Numbered from the stretch's first letter, positions 9,288-18,408 are shown. The stretch: 64,000 bases of DNA from Serratia nematodiphila DZ0503SBS1 (GCF_000738675.1 NZ_JPUX01000002.1:124001-188000); one strand, 5' to 3'. Translations and numbers: made by a program. Notes: generated from the sequence alone by a model not told the origin.

Positions 9288-9944
9288 TCACGGTTCCAGC
9301 GAGGCAACGCCGTCGAAATGGGCGCTCAGCAGCGCATTCAGCTCCGGCCGCCGCTCCACCCGTTCGGCAATGGCGTACAGTCGCGGGCAGTGTTGCCGGA
9401 ACCACGCGCGGCCCGGCCGCCAGTTGCACATTACCGCCACGTACAGATCCAACGCGCTGAAGCTCTTGCCGAGAAACCACGGGCCAGCCCCCCCTGCGGC
9501 GGCGTTCAACTGCCGCAATAAACGCTCGCGATAATCCATTACCGCGTTTTTCAGCTGTTCCGCCCCTGCCGCCTGCGGCTGCCAGCGCTGCGGATGGTCG
9601 GCATAGGTGAAAGTGGGGTAAATCTCCGCGTTGATGAACAGCAGCCAGCGCAGAAAACGCGGCAACAACGGCGAACCGCCGGGCGGCGCCAGCTCGGCAT
9701 GCGGTGCGCGATCGTGCAGCAGCAGGATAATCGCCGCACTCTCCGTCATCACTTCGTCATTGGGCAGCACTAAGGTGGGCACCTGACCCAGCGGGTTCAG
9801 CGCCAACAGGCGATCGCGCTCCGGGCCGTCCTGCGTGTAATCCACCTCCTCATAGCCCCAGGGGAAAGCGGTCAACGCCAACGCGGCGGCCACGATGGTC
9901 GAACCGCAGCCCTGCGTACCGAACAAAGTATAAGTATCGTGCAT
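9288..9944 (-). CDS. glutathione S-transferase family protein
   Basis: The 218-aa product has an N-terminal thioredoxin-like GST domain (YTLFGTQGCGSTIVAAALAL, then LNPLGQVPTLVLPNDEVMTESAAI, with the cis-Pro and the ES glutathione-binding pair) and a C-terminal helical domain (FLGKSFSALDLYVAVMCNWRPG). Start 9944 has GGGAGGAAT before it; the longer frame lacks an RBS. It probably conjugates or reduces electrophiles; the substrate is unknown. It stands alone on the minus strand, divergent from the porin. Confidence 0.88.
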   Translation of the reverse strand: MHDTYTLFGTQGCGSTIVAAALALTAFPWGYEEVDYTQDGPERDRLLALNPLGQVPTLVLPNDEVMTESAAIILLLHDRAPHAELAPPGGSPLLPRFLRWLLFINAEIYPTFTYADHPQRWQPQAAGAEQLKNAVMDYRERLLRQLNAAAGGAGPWFLGKSFSALDLYVAVMCNWRPGRAWFRQHCPRLYAIAERVERRPELNALLSAHFDGVASLEP

Positions 9945-10185
9945 GATTCCTCCCGCAGCGGAACAAGGTATCGGTAACTGTAGACCAGCCGCCGACCATC
10001 GGCTGAAGAAAAAATTCACCCTTTGCGCGACTTTTTTAATCGTTCGACATGAAAATGAATTTTTTGTCATAAATAGATCACATTACTACGGTAAAAATTC
10101 TCCGCCGCCAACAATCAGGCGGCACAGTAAAACAGCAATGCAACTGATGATAAGCGTCTTTCAATCGAATAAAGCAGGGTAACCC

Positions 10186-11283
10186 ATGAAACGTAATCTT
10201 CTGGCCGTTATTATTCCGGCACTTTTACTTGCGCAAGCGGCACAGGCAGCAGAAATCTACAATAAAGACGGCAACAAACTCGATTTTTACGGCCGTGTGA
10301 AAGCCCTGCATTATTTCTCTGATGATGCCGGCAATGATGGTGATAAAACCTACGTCCGTATCGGCTTTAAAGGCGCGACTCAGATTAACGATATGCTGAC
10401 CGGCTATGGCCAGTGGGAATATCAGATCGCCGCCAACCATTCTGAATCCGACGGCACCAAAGACACCAAAACGCGTCTGGGCTTCGCCGGTCTGAAATAT
10501 AAGGACCTCGGCTCCTTCGACTACGGTCGCAACTACGGCATCATTTACGACGTTGGCGCCTGGACGGATATGATCCCTGAATTCGGCGACGATGCTTATA
10601 TCAAGACCGACAACTTTATGAACGGCCGTACCAATGGCGTCGCCACCTACCGTAATAACAACTTCTTCGGTCTGGTTGACGGCCTGAAATTTGCCGTGCA
10701 GTACCAGGGCAAGAACGAAAACGACGGCCGCTCCGCCAGCAAGGCGAACGGCGACGGCTGGGGTCTCTCCTCCAGCTATGAAATCATTGACGGCCTGAGC
10801 GTGGGCGCCGCCTATGCCTCTTCCAACCGCACCGCCACGCAAAAGGCGGGCACCTTCGGTAAAGGCGACAAGGCCGATATCTGGGCCGGCGGTCTGAAAT
10901 ACGACAACAACAATGTCTACCTGGCCGCGACTTATTCGCAGAGCCGCAATATCGCGCCTATTTCCGGCACCGCCACCATCAATAATAACTCGACCTCCGT
11001 TAGCGGCTTCGCCAATAAAGCGGAAGGGATTGAATTGGTCGCGCAATATCAGTTCGACTTCGGTCTGCGACCATCGCTGGGTTACGTTCAGCAGAAAGGC
11101 AAAGATATTGAAGGCATCGGCGACGTCGATCTGGTGAAATATTTCGACGTGGCGGCGACCTATTACTTCAACAAAAACATGTCCACTTATGTCGAATATA
11201 AAATCAACCAGCTTGATGACGACAACAAGCTGGGTCTGAAAAACGACGACGTCGTTGTTGTCGCCCTGACCTACCAGTTCTGA
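10186..11283 (+). CDS. OmpC/OmpF-type general porin
   Basis: A 365-aa outer-membrane trimeric porin. It has a signal peptide ([21 protein letters not shown], cleavage before AEIYNKDG), the strand-1 hallmark [17 protein letters not shown], the loop-3 constriction motif (PEFGDD in place of the usual PEFGGD) and a C-terminal Phe (ALTYQF) for Bam recognition. It passes small hydrophilic solutes. G+C and codon use are lower than in neighbouring genes, as in highly expressed porins. Which Omp paralogue it is cannot be settled without alignment. A terminator lies about 60 bp downstream. Confidence 0.93.
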   Translation: MKRNLLAVIIPALLLAQAAQAAEIYNKDGNKLDFYGRVKALHYFSDDAGNDGDKTYVRIGFKGATQINDMLTGYGQWEYQIAANHSESDGTKDTKTRLGFAGLKYKDLGSFDYGRNYGIIYDVGAWTDMIPEFGDDAYIKTDNFMNGRTNGVATYRNNNFFGLVDGLKFAVQYQGKNENDGRSASKANGDGWGLSSSYEIIDGLSVGAAYASSNRTATQKAGTFGKGDKADIWAGGLKYDNNNVYLAATYSQSRNIAPISGTATINNNSTSVSGFANKAEGIELVAQYQFDFGLRPSLGYVQQKGKDIEGIGDVDLVKYFDVAATYYFNKNMSTYVEYKINQLDDDNKLGLKNDDVVVVALTYQF

Positions 11284-11345
11284 TGTGATGAATGAATAAC
11301 CACCACTGCAAACTTTAGCGTCACTTGATACCCAGAGTTTTATTT

Positions 11346-11378
11346 CGCCGGGCGGCTGCGTCCGGCTTTTTTGTTTTT
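11346..11378 (+). terminator. rho-independent terminator after the porin gene
   Basis: GCCGG (11347-11351) pairs with CCGGC (11362-11366) around a G/C-rich 10-base loop. TTTTTTG then TTTTTAT follows at once. It lies about 65 bases after the porin stop on the same strand. Confidence 0.75.
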
Positions 11379-11462
11379 ATTTTCCCCGCCGGCGAATCCC
11401 CCCGCTTGCCTTGCAAAACAAACGGGTCTACATGTATAGCTTTCCCCCGAGCGGAATCAGCC

Positions 11463-12314
11463 ATGCATAACGACGGACGCTTCGACTACCACAACGCCTT
11501 GCGCTACAGCAGCGACGAACTGGCCAACATCCTCAACCACTGTTTTGAAAACTACATCGTGCGTTTCGTGCTCGACGGGCCGACCTTCGCCGCCCGCTTC
11601 GGCGCCGAAGATCTCAGCCTGAACGACAGCCTGATCGTCACCCACCGCCATGAACCGGTGGCGGTGGCGCTGATCGCCCGCCGCGGCCGGCACAGCCGGG
11701 TGGCGGCCTTTTCCGTACGCCCCGAGATGCGCGGCCAGGGGCTGGGCAAGGCGCTGATGCAGCGCGTGGTGGCGGATGCCCGTCAGCGCGGCGACCGTCG
11801 GCTGTCGCTGGAGGTGATCGAAGGCAACGAAGCCGCGCTGGCGCTGTACCACCGCGCCGGGCTGCGCATCGTGCGCACCCTGACCGGCCATCAGGCGCCG
11901 GCGGAAGTGCCGCCAGGCACGGCGGCGCTGCAGGCGGTCGATCCGCTGACCGTCAGCCATCGCCTGACGGCGGAAGGCGCCACCGATCTGCCCTGGTTGA
12001 TCGCTCCCGAATCGCTGTTCAAGCTGCCGGGCACACCGCAAGCCTATACGCTCAATCGTCAGGCCTACGCCGTGGTGATGCCCGGCGCCGAGCACTGCTG
12101 GCTGCGCCTGATCTACGTGCCGCCGCAGCACCGCGGTCAGGGGCATGCCCGCGCCTTGCTGGCCGCCCTGCAAGCGCAGTTCGCCCCTTTGCCGCTGACC
12201 GCCAACGTTTTTGTGCCCGAGGTGGCCGCCCCCTTCTTTACGCATCTTGGCTGGCGGCAGGATCCCCTGCGCCAGTTCGAGATGGATATGCTGCTGGACA
12301 GCCCACAAAAATAA
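11463..12314 (+). CDS. tandem GNAT acetyltransferase
   Basis: The 283-aa product carries two GNAT folds. The first has acetyl-CoA motif RPEMRGQGLGKALMQRV (about residues 87-103) followed by LEVIEGNEAALALYHRAGL. The second, degenerate one has VPPQHRGQGHARALLAALQ near residue 225. It starts at 11463 (MHNDGRFDYHNAL); the frame is open upstream but lacks an RBS there. It is followed 17 bp later by the e(P4)-like phosphatase gene, so the two may share a transcript. The substrate is unknown. Confidence 0.85.
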   Translation: MHNDGRFDYHNALRYSSDELANILNHCFENYIVRFVLDGPTFAARFGAEDLSLNDSLIVTHRHEPVAVALIARRGRHSRVAAFSVRPEMRGQGLGKALMQRVVADARQRGDRRLSLEVIEGNEAALALYHRAGLRIVRTLTGHQAPAEVPPGTAALQAVDPLTVSHRLTAEGATDLPWLIAPESLFKLPGTPQAYTLNRQAYAVVMPGAEHCWLRLIYVPPQHRGQGHARALLAALQAQFAPLPLTANVFVPEVAAPFFTHLGWRQDPLRQFEMDMLLDSPQK

Positions 12315-12331
12315 AACCGAGAGAGATAACG

Positions 12332-13162
12332 ATGGCAGGAAAACAGGCAAGGAAACTCACCCTCGGCGCGGCGGTTGGCGTCGCGCTGCTGACGTTGGCC
12401 GGTTGCGCGCAGCCGCCGCACACCGACGCCCAGGCCCAGCAGCGGCTGGCGGATCAGTCGGTGCTGGCGGTGAACTGGTTCCAACAGTCCGGTGAATACC
12501 AGGCGCTGGCCCACCAAGCGTTCAACAGCGCGCAACGCGCCTTCGATCGGGCCAGGGCCGCGCCGGGCCGCAAAAAGGCGGTGGTGGTCGATCTGGATGA
12601 AACCATGCTGGACAACAGCGCCTACTCCGCCTGGCAGGCGCAGCAGGGCCAGCCGTATGACGGCGCCACCTGGGCCCAATGGACGCAGGCCGAACAGGCC
12701 GGCGCGGTGCCGGGGGCAGTGTCGTTCGCCCGCTACGTTAACGCCCACCAGGGGACGATGTTCTACGTCTCGAACCGCAAGCAGAGCGAATACGCCGCCA
12801 CGGTGGCCAACATGCAGAAGCTCGGTTTCACCGGCATGTCGGATAAAACCGTCTTGCTCAGTACCGACACGTCCAATAAGCAGGCGCGCTTCGACGCCAT
12901 CAAACAAGCCGGCTATGACATCGTGGTGTACGCGGGCGACAACCTGAACGACTTCGGCGCCGCGACCTACCACCAAGATAATGCGCAGCGCCGGGCGTTT
13001 GTCAGCGAGAACCAGAACAAATTCGGCACCGAATTCATCGTGCTGCCCAACCCGCTGTACGGCGATTGGGAGAGCGGCCTGGCTCGCGACTACAACAAGC
13101 TGACGCCGCAACAGAAGCTGCAGGTGCGCCAACAGGCGCTCAAAGCCTGGCGCGGGCGCTAA
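12332..13162 (+). CDS. class C acid phosphatase, lipoprotein e(P4) family
   Basis: The 276-aa product has a lipoprotein signal (lipobox LAGC, modified Cys at residue 25). HAD-superfamily motifs follow: DLDETMLDNSAY near residue 87 with both catalytic Asp, then FYVSNRKQ, the lysine-containing TSNKQARFDAI and GDNLNDF. The family dephosphorylates nucleotide monophosphates, including NMN, in the periplasm, which allows nucleoside or NAD-precursor uptake. The residue after the lipidated Cys is Ala, which favours outer-membrane sorting. Confidence 0.92.
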   Translation: MAGKQARKLTLGAAVGVALLTLAGCAQPPHTDAQAQQRLADQSVLAVNWFQQSGEYQALAHQAFNSAQRAFDRARAAPGRKKAVVVDLDETMLDNSAYSAWQAQQGQPYDGATWAQWTQAEQAGAVPGAVSFARYVNAHQGTMFYVSNRKQSEYAATVANMQKLGFTGMSDKTVLLSTDTSNKQARFDAIKQAGYDIVVYAGDNLNDFGAATYHQDNAQRRAFVSENQNKFGTEFIVLPNPLYGDWESGLARDYNKLTPQQKLQVRQQALKAWRGR

Positions 13163-13165
13163 CCC

Positions 13166-13684
13166 TCACAGCAGTTTGTACATATAGCAGGTGGCCTCCA
13201 ACGCCCCGCCGTCGCTGGCGCGGGCGTATTGCGGGATGTCGCCCGCCGCCTCGAACCCCAATTGGCGGTACAGCCCCTGCGCCGCGCTGCCGCTCAGGGT
13301 ATCCAGCACCAACAGGCTGCGGCGATGACGCGCCGCCAGCGCCTGCACTTCCTGCATCAACAGCCGGGCAACGCCCTGCCGCCGCGCCTGCGGGTGCACC
13401 ATCAGCTTGACCACTTCCGCTCGGTGGCGGCCGTTGTCCGGCATCGCCAGCAGCAGTTGCACGGTGCCGACCGGTCGGCCGTTCGCGAGCGCCACCAGCA
13501 TCGCACGCTCTCCCCGCGCCAGAGCCGGCAGCACCCCCTGCCAAAATGCCTGCGCCTGTTCCTGCGTAAAGGGCATGACAAAACCGATGCTGGCGCCGTG
13601 CGCCACGCTGGCGTGCAGCATCTCGGCCAAGTCGGCAATGGCGCTTTGCGCCGCAGCGGCATCCCACTGTTGCAATTCAATCAT
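13166..13684 (-). CDS. GNAT-family N-acetyltransferase
   Basis: The 172-aa protein has a single GNAT domain with the acetyl-CoA binding signature HPQARRQGVARLLMQEV near residue 100, followed by LLVLDTLSGSAAQGLYRQLGF. It lies 2 bp after the stop of the XRE-cupin regulator on the same strand, so the two form a small operon. Self-resistance or detoxification is possible, but the substrate is not predictable. Confidence 0.9.
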   Translation of the reverse strand: MIELQQWDAAAAQSAIADLAEMLHASVAHGASIGFVMPFTQEQAQAFWQGVLPALARGERAMLVALANGRPVGTVQLLLAMPDNGRHRAEVVKLMVHPQARRQGVARLLMQEVQALAARHRRSLLVLDTLSGSAAQGLYRQLGFEAAGDIPQYARASDGGALEATCYMYKLL

Positions 13685-13686
13685 GG

Positions 13687-14256
13687 CTATGGCCTACAGA
13701 TAACGAGCGTGTAATGAGCCGGCTCATCGCCGGGGACATGGAAACGGGAGGCACCGAACAGGCGGTAGCGCAGGCAGTCGCCGGCCGACAGCCGGAAAAC
13801 GCGCCCTTCCAGGGTCAATTCCAACTGCCCGGACAGCAACCAGAGGTGATGTTCCAGCGCCGGAATCGACGGCAGGTCGTAATCGATCTGCGCGCCGGCA
13901 TCAAGCCGGACTTCGATAAACTCGGCCTTATACAGCGCAGCGGGCGGGGAAACGGAGCGACGGTGAAAACCGCTGGCGCGATCGACCCACACCGGTTGCT
14001 GCTGCGACCGCAGCAGCTCCGGCGGCTCGTCTTCGATTTCGCTCAACAGGCGCGACATGGTCAACCCGTAGGCGGCGCACAGCCGGTTCAGCAACGACGC
14101 CGTCGGGCTGGTCTCGGCGCGCTCCACCCGCGAGAGCGTCGCCCGGCTAAGACCGGTGCGCTGCGCCAATTCCTCCAGCGACCACGCCCGCTGCTGGCGC
14201 AAATCCGCCAGCCGCTGCGCCAACCTCAGATCGGCATTGTCCAAACCGTTATCCAC
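13687..14256 (-). CDS. XRE-family regulator with C-terminal cupin domain
   Basis: The 189-aa protein has an N-terminal HTH_3 domain (RLADLRQQRAWSLEELAQRT, then GLSRATLSRVERAETSPTAS) and a C-terminal cupin (EHHLWLLSGQLELTLEGRVF, then SAGDCLRYRLFGASRFHVPG). Such regulators sense a small ligand in the cupin barrel. It is transcribed with the GNAT gene and probably controls it and itself; repeats just upstream of its start look like operators. The MFS transporter gene is upstream on the same strand and may also be a target. Confidence 0.9.
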   Translation of the reverse strand: MDNGLDNADLRLAQRLADLRQQRAWSLEELAQRTGLSRATLSRVERAETSPTASLLNRLCAAYGLTMSRLLSEIEDEPPELLRSQQQPVWVDRASGFHRRSVSPPAALYKAEFIEVRLDAGAQIDYDLPSIPALEHHLWLLSGQLELTLEGRVFRLSAGDCLRYRLFGASRFHVPGDEPAHYTLVICRP

Positions 14257-14270
14257 CGCTCACACTCCGC

Positions 14271-14330
14271 TTTAAAATCCCATATAAGAGAAATAATCTC
14301 AAATAAGAGATATAGCAAGCGGATTTTAAA
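14271..14330. promoter_or_regulatory. nested inverted repeats upstream of the XRE-cupin gene
   Basis: An outer perfect 10-bp inverted repeat, TTTAAAATCC (14271-14280) and GGATTTTAAA (14321-14330), encloses an inner cluster with ATAAGAGA repeated (14284-14291 and 14304-14311). The inner cluster also holds the dyad ATCTC-AAATAA-GAGAT (14296-14311). The patch is far more A/T-rich than its surroundings and lies 15-75 bp before the regulator start. It is a likely autoregulatory operator and promoter. Confidence 0.6.
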
Positions 14331-14391
14331 AAATATCGCGCAGGAAGAACGCCAGGATCACCGCAAACATCGCCGAATGAGGAGAAGCGTT

Positions 14392-15846
14392 CTAGCACTC
14401 GCGCGAGGGCGGAGTTTGTACAAAATTGCCCGTCTCGGCGCCCGGCGGCGCGATCGCCGCGCAGCGCCAGGCGCTGAATACCGCCAGCAGCGGCGCCAGC
14501 GCGAACGCCAGGAACAGCCAACGCGCCGCCGATGCCGCGCCCGCCGCGCCGCCCGGATCGTTCAGCCCCGCCAGGTTGGCGATCATCCCGGCCAGCGCCG
14601 CGCCGAATGCGGTGGCGAACAGCTGCACCGTGGTAATTGAAGCGCCGGCGATATCTTTGTCCGCTTCAGGCGCCACCTGCAAAATGCGCGTCAACAGATG
14701 CGGCCAACCGAAGCCGATGCCGAACCCCACCAGCGACAACGCGATGACGATCGGCGTCAGCGCCTGCCAGCCACCGCCGGAGGGCGTCGGCATCAGGATC
14801 GCCAGCGCCAGCAGGCCCACCAGCACGAACAGCGGCCCGCTGACGATCGCCCGGCGAATGCCCGCCCCGCGCCAGCCGGAGCTGAGGATTTCGGACAACG
14901 TCCAACCGGCGGCCATGGTGGCGGCGATATAGCCGGAGATCAGCGGCGACTGGCCGTGCAACAGCTGCAGAAAATAGGGCACGAAGATTTCGCTGGTCAT
15001 GCCGATCACCAGCAACGAGACCGTAATATAGAGCGCCGCCAACGATGAGCCGCGCCGCAGCGAGCCATGCGGCAACAGACGCGCGCGTGCGTGCGCCTCG
15101 CGCTTCATCAGCCAGGCCATCAGCACCAGCGAAAGCGCGATGCCCGCCAGATTGATCCAGACGCTGTGCGCCAGGCTGCCGGCGGACACCACCAGCACCG
15201 CCACGGTCAGCAACAGCAGTTGCGCCGTCGGCAACGGCGCGGCCGCCTGCTGCGCCTTGCCCTTGGGCAGGATCAGGAAGGTAAACGCCGCGTACAGCGC
15301 CATGATCGGCAGCAGAATGCCGAAGGCCCAACGCCAGGCGTGCAGCTCGGCAAAAATGCCGCCCACCGCCGGCCCCACCAGGGTGGCGATGCCCCACATC
15401 GCCGAGATAAGCGCCATGGCGCGCGGCCACAATCGCTGCTCGAACACCAGGTTGATCATCGCGTAGGAGAGCGCAAAGATTAGCCCGCCGCCGAAGCCCT
15501 GCACCGTGCGGCCGATCAGCATCACCGGCATGCTCGGCGCCAGCGCGCACAGCGCCGCCCCGACGATAAAGAACAGCGAAGCCACCAGATAGGCGCTGCG
15601 TGCGCCATAGCCGCTGAGCAACCGGGCCGACAGCGCGGAGCCGAGGATCGACGCCACCACGAACAGCGTGGTGTTCCAGGCATAGAGATCCAGCCCGCCG
15701 ATATCCTGCACCACCGAGGGCAGAATGGTGGTGGCGACCAGAATATTGATGGCATGCAGCGCCACGCCGAGCGAAAGCGCAATCGCACTGGCCGCATTTT
15801 TGCCGGAGAAAAGGTCGCTCCAGCGGCTGTCGTCATGGGTTATCAC
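14392..15846 (-). CDS. MFS multidrug-type transporter (DHA2-like, about 14 TM)
   Basis: The 484-aa polytopic protein has MFS signatures (LSARLLSGYGARSAYLVASL after TM2; GRTVQGFGGGLIFALSYAMI) and enough hydrophobic segments for 14 TM helices, the DHA2 layout. The N-terminus SRWSDLFSGKNAASAIALSL is cytoplasmic. It is an inner-membrane proton antiporter by family; the substrate is unknown. It is divergent from the Cys-rich SufR-like regulator 103 bp away, the likely controller. Confidence 0.88.
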   Translation of the reverse strand: MITHDDSRWSDLFSGKNAASAIALSLGVALHAINILVATTILPSVVQDIGGLDLYAWNTTLFVVASILGSALSARLLSGYGARSAYLVASLFFIVGAALCALAPSMPVMLIGRTVQGFGGGLIFALSYAMINLVFEQRLWPRAMALISAMWGIATLVGPAVGGIFAELHAWRWAFGILLPIMALYAAFTFLILPKGKAQQAAAPLPTAQLLLLTVAVLVVSAGSLAHSVWINLAGIALSLVLMAWLMKREAHARARLLPHGSLRRGSSLAALYITVSLLVIGMTSEIFVPYFLQLLHGQSPLISGYIAATMAAGWTLSEILSSGWRGAGIRRAIVSGPLFVLVGLLALAILMPTPSGGGWQALTPIVIALSLVGFGIGFGWPHLLTRILQVAPEADKDIAGASITTVQLFATAFGAALAGMIANLAGLNDPGGAAGAASAARWLFLAFALAPLLAVFSAWRCAAIAPPGAETGNFVQTPPSREC

Positions 15847-15897
15847 GGTTGTCGTCCTGTTTTCAGAGGAATGGCATTGAGTTGGTCATAAGATTGC

Positions 15898-15909
15898 GTT
15901 AAATTTAAC
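15898..15909. promoter_or_regulatory. palindromic operator candidate between the MFS and SufR-like genes
   Basis: A perfect 12-bp palindrome GTTAAATTTAAC sits midway between the divergent starts (15846 and 15950). It is flanked by AAGAT (15890-15894) and ATCTT (15917-15921), giving a wider imperfect dyad. It is a good candidate site for the regulator starting at 15950. Confidence 0.55.
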
Positions 15910-15949
15910 AAGAGTTATCTTGGAATAAGTTAGGGCGAGGCGGAGAAAT

Positions 15950-16603
15950 ATGTCAAGAATAAACTTGGAAAATAGCGGCAGCACCGCACAATCGGTCAGT
16001 GACCGCTTGCTGACGTTATTGAAAACCCGCGGCCCGCAGCTAGCTTCTGACGCAGGAAAGGTGCTCGGCACCACCGGTGAGGCGGCCCGCCAGCAGTTCG
16101 TCAAGCTGGCGAAAGAGGGGTTGGTCGAAGCGGTGGCGGAAACGCGCGGCGTGGGCCGCCCGGTGCAGCTGTGGCATTTGACCTCTGCCGGGAACGCGCG
16201 CTTTCCCGATACCCATGCGGATCTGACGGTGCAACTGCTGCGCACCGTGCGCGACAAGTTGGGCGAACAGGCGATCGACGTGCTGATCGAGACCCGCGAA
16301 CAGGAAAACCGCATCAACTACAAGCAGGCGATGATCGGCGCCACCGAGCTGCGCGAACGCGTGGCGCGCCTGACCGAGATCCGCTGCCGCGAAGGGTATA
16401 TGGCCGAATGGCGCCAGGAGGAGGACGGTTCCTATCTGCTGGTGGAAAACCACTGCCCGATCTGCGCCGCCGCCACCGTCTGCCAGGGCTTCTGCCGGGC
16501 GGAATTAAGCATCTTCACCGAAGTGCTGCAGGCGCAGGTGGAGCGCGCCGAACACATTCTGGCCGGCTCGCGCCGCTGCGCCTACCGGATTTCCCGCCTG
16601 TAA
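15950..16603 (+). CDS. winged-helix regulator with cysteine cluster (SufR-like)
   Basis: The 217-aa protein has an N-terminal DeoR/ArsR-type winged helix (VSDRLLTLLKTRGPQLASDA, then GEAARQQFVKLAKEGLVEAV and GRPVQLWHLTSAGNARFPDT). A C-terminal domain carries C146, C169, C172, C178, C182 and C210 in the pattern CPIC-x5-C-x3-C. This layout is seen in SufR-type Fe-S regulators and relatives, so a metal- or Fe-S-bound switch is inferred. It is divergent from the MFS exporter, its probable target. Confidence 0.85.
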   Translation: MSRINLENSGSTAQSVSDRLLTLLKTRGPQLASDAGKVLGTTGEAARQQFVKLAKEGLVEAVAETRGVGRPVQLWHLTSAGNARFPDTHADLTVQLLRTVRDKLGEQAIDVLIETREQENRINYKQAMIGATELRERVARLTEIRCREGYMAEWRQEEDGSYLLVENHCPICAAATVCQGFCRAELSIFTEVLQAQVERAEHILAGSRRCAYRISRL

Positions 16604-16626
16604 CACCGGTTTTTGCCCACGTTTTC

Positions 16627-16639
16627 AACCGGTACAGAT
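16627..16639 (+). promoter_or_regulatory. 13-bp motif identical to the one upstream of the MocR gene
   Basis: AACCGGTACAGAT occurs here, 140 bp before the DUF2878 gene. Its exact reverse complement occurs at 33765-33777 inside the putative promoter of the MocR-type regulator. A second half, ACCGGTT at 16605-16611, forms an inverted repeat with it. It may be a MocR-family operator; binding is inferred only. Confidence 0.4.
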
Positions 16640-16778
16640 TATTCTGCTTGTGCACCCCGCACCTTCCCTTCTAAGGTTGAACTAACGAACATTCAGGCAA
16701 ACAGCGGGCCTCGCGCCCGCTCTGGCAAATCCGTCGGCGCTTAGCGCAGCGGCAGAGTAACCCCACGGGAGTTGAACG

Positions 16779-17273
16779 ATGAAGAAGCCGCATGCCGGAT
16801 TCTGGCTGGCGACGCTGGGACTGGGCGTTTGCTGGCTGCTGGCGCTGCTGACTCGCGATCGGCTCAACGGCATACTGCTGGCCGGCGCGGCGCTGGCGCT
16901 GATCTTTACCCCTGCCGCCCGCCGCAAAGGCGCGGCCCTGGCCGCCCTCGGCGGTATCGGCATGGATGGGCTGTGGAGCTACAGCGGCGTGCTGCACTAC
17001 AGCGGGCAACACGGCCTGCCGCTCTGGACCATCGCGCTGTGGATCGGCTTCGGTTGCTGGTGGTATTGGTTGCTGGACGTGGTCAGAGCGGCCCCCTGGC
17101 CGCTGGCGGTGTTGGGCGCCGCCGTCGGCCCCTTCGCCTACGCCGTGTCCTGGAAGCTGGACGCCTTGTTGCCCGGCGTGCCGCCCGAGTTCATGCTGCT
17201 GCTGCTGGCCGTCGGCTGGTCGATTTACCTGCCGGCCGTCAGCTGGCTGCAGTGGAAACAGCAAGGCCATTGA
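16779..17273 (+). CDS. DUF2878 inner-membrane protein
   Basis: The 164-aa protein has about five hydrophobic segments (for example FWLATLGLGVCWLLALLT and MLLLLAVGWSIYLPAVSWL). The internal FAYAVSWKLDALLPGVPPE resembles the DUF2878 family. No function is known. The RBS GGGAG lies about ten bases before ATG 16779. It is followed 108 bp later by the YedA-type exporter gene on the same strand. Confidence 0.75.
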   Translation: MKKPHAGFWLATLGLGVCWLLALLTRDRLNGILLAGAALALIFTPAARRKGAALAALGGIGMDGLWSYSGVLHYSGQHGLPLWTIALWIGFGCWWYWLLDVVRAAPWPLAVLGAAVGPFAYAVSWKLDALLPGVPPEFMLLLLAVGWSIYLPAVSWLQWKQQGH

Positions 17274-17381
17274 ACGGCTTTCAGCAGCCGGAAAAATAAT
17301 GCCGAAGGCCATTGCTTATCGGTTGCCCGATCGGGTTTACTGAGCGTTCTAATAATAATCATTCCCGCAAAATACAATCCT

Positions 17382-18305
17382 ATGCTTAGCCAACAAAGCC
17401 GTAGCGTCCTGCCGTTGATCGGGGCGTTGTTCACGTTATATATCGTTTGGGGTTCCACCTATTTCGTCATTCGCCTCGGCGTCGCGCAGTGGCCGCCGCT
17501 GATGATGGCCGGCATTCGCTTTCTGACAGCCGGTATCGTGCTGTTCAGTTTCCTGGCCTGGCGCGGCCACGCGCTGCCGACGCTGAAGCAGTGGCTGGCC
17601 GCCGGCGCCATCGGCATTCTGCTGCTGGCGGTGGGCAACGGCCTGGTGACGGTGGCGGAACACCAACATGTGCCATCCGGCATCGCCGCGGTGATGGTGG
17701 CGACGGTGCCGCTGTTCACCCTCTGCTTCAGCCTGCTGTGGGGCATGCGCAACACCAAGCTGGAATGGGCCGGCATCGCGCTCGGGTTGGTGGGCATCGT
17801 GCTGCTCAACACCGGCAACAACCTGGTGGGCAACCCGACCGGCGCGCTGCTGATTTTGCTGGCTTCGGCCAGCTGGGCCTTTGGGTCGGTGTTGGGATCG
17901 CGCATCTCGCTGCCGGCCGGGCCGATGGCCGGCGCGGCGGAGATGCTGGTCGCCGGCGTGGTGTTATTGGCAGCCAGCCAGCTGAGCGGCGAGCGCCTCA
18001 CTCAGATGCCGAGCACCGGCGGCTTTCTGGCGCTGGGCTATCTGATCGTCTTCGGTTCGATGCTGGCGATCAGCGCCTATATGTTCTTGTTGAAGAATGT
18101 GCGCCCGGCGGTCGCCACCAGTTACGCCTACGTCAATCCGGTGGTGGCGGTGCTGCTCGGCATCGGTTTTGCCGGCGAATCGCTGGCGCCGCGCGAGTGG
18201 CTGGCGCTGGTGATCATCGTGGCGGCGGTGGTGCTGGTGACGCTGGGAAAATACCTGTTCGCCCGCCCGGCCAACGTGCAGGCCATCGACTGCGAACGGC
18301 GATGA
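17382..18305 (+). CDS. yedA: DMT-family inner-membrane transporter YedA
   Basis: The 307-aa product has ten hydrophobic segments and two EamA domains. It starts with the YedA-like LYIVWGSTYFVIRLGVAQWP and has the mid-protein WGMRNTKLEWAGIALGLVGI; E. coli YedA is 306 aa. The family exports small metabolites or drugs; the substrate is undefined. No strong RBS is visible before 17382. It could be controlled by the MocR-like motif upstream of the preceding gene. Confidence 0.85.
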   Translation: MLSQQSRSVLPLIGALFTLYIVWGSTYFVIRLGVAQWPPLMMAGIRFLTAGIVLFSFLAWRGHALPTLKQWLAAGAIGILLLAVGNGLVTVAEHQHVPSGIAAVMVATVPLFTLCFSLLWGMRNTKLEWAGIALGLVGIVLLNTGNNLVGNPTGALLILLASASWAFGSVLGSRISLPAGPMAGAAEMLVAGVVLLAASQLSGERLTQMPSTGGFLALGYLIVFGSMLAISAYMFLLKNVRPAVATSYAYVNPVVAVLLGIGFAGESLAPREWLALVIIVAAVVLVTLGKYLFARPANVQAIDCERR

Positions 18306-18345
18306 TCACAAAGGGCGGTCTGCGGGCCGCCGTTAAAAACGATTC

Positions 18346-18373
18346 TTGTTTCACCCGGCGAAGGGGCTATAAT
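18346..18373 (+). promoter_or_regulatory. strong sigma-70 promoter of the 58-aa membrane protein
   Basis: TTGTTT (18346-18351), a 16-bp spacer and a perfect TATAAT (18368-18373) lie 36 bp before ATG 18409. The likely transcript start is near 18380, which leaves a leader of about 29 nt. No other gene could use it on this strand. Confidence 0.7.
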
Positions 18374-18408
18374 TCCCGCTGTTCCAAGCAACCTGCGAAA
18401 TTATTCCT

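Noticed and set aside
10040..10090. CRP-like half site GATCACATT before the porin gene.
   Set aside because: Only one half matches and the partner spacing is wrong, so no operator was called.
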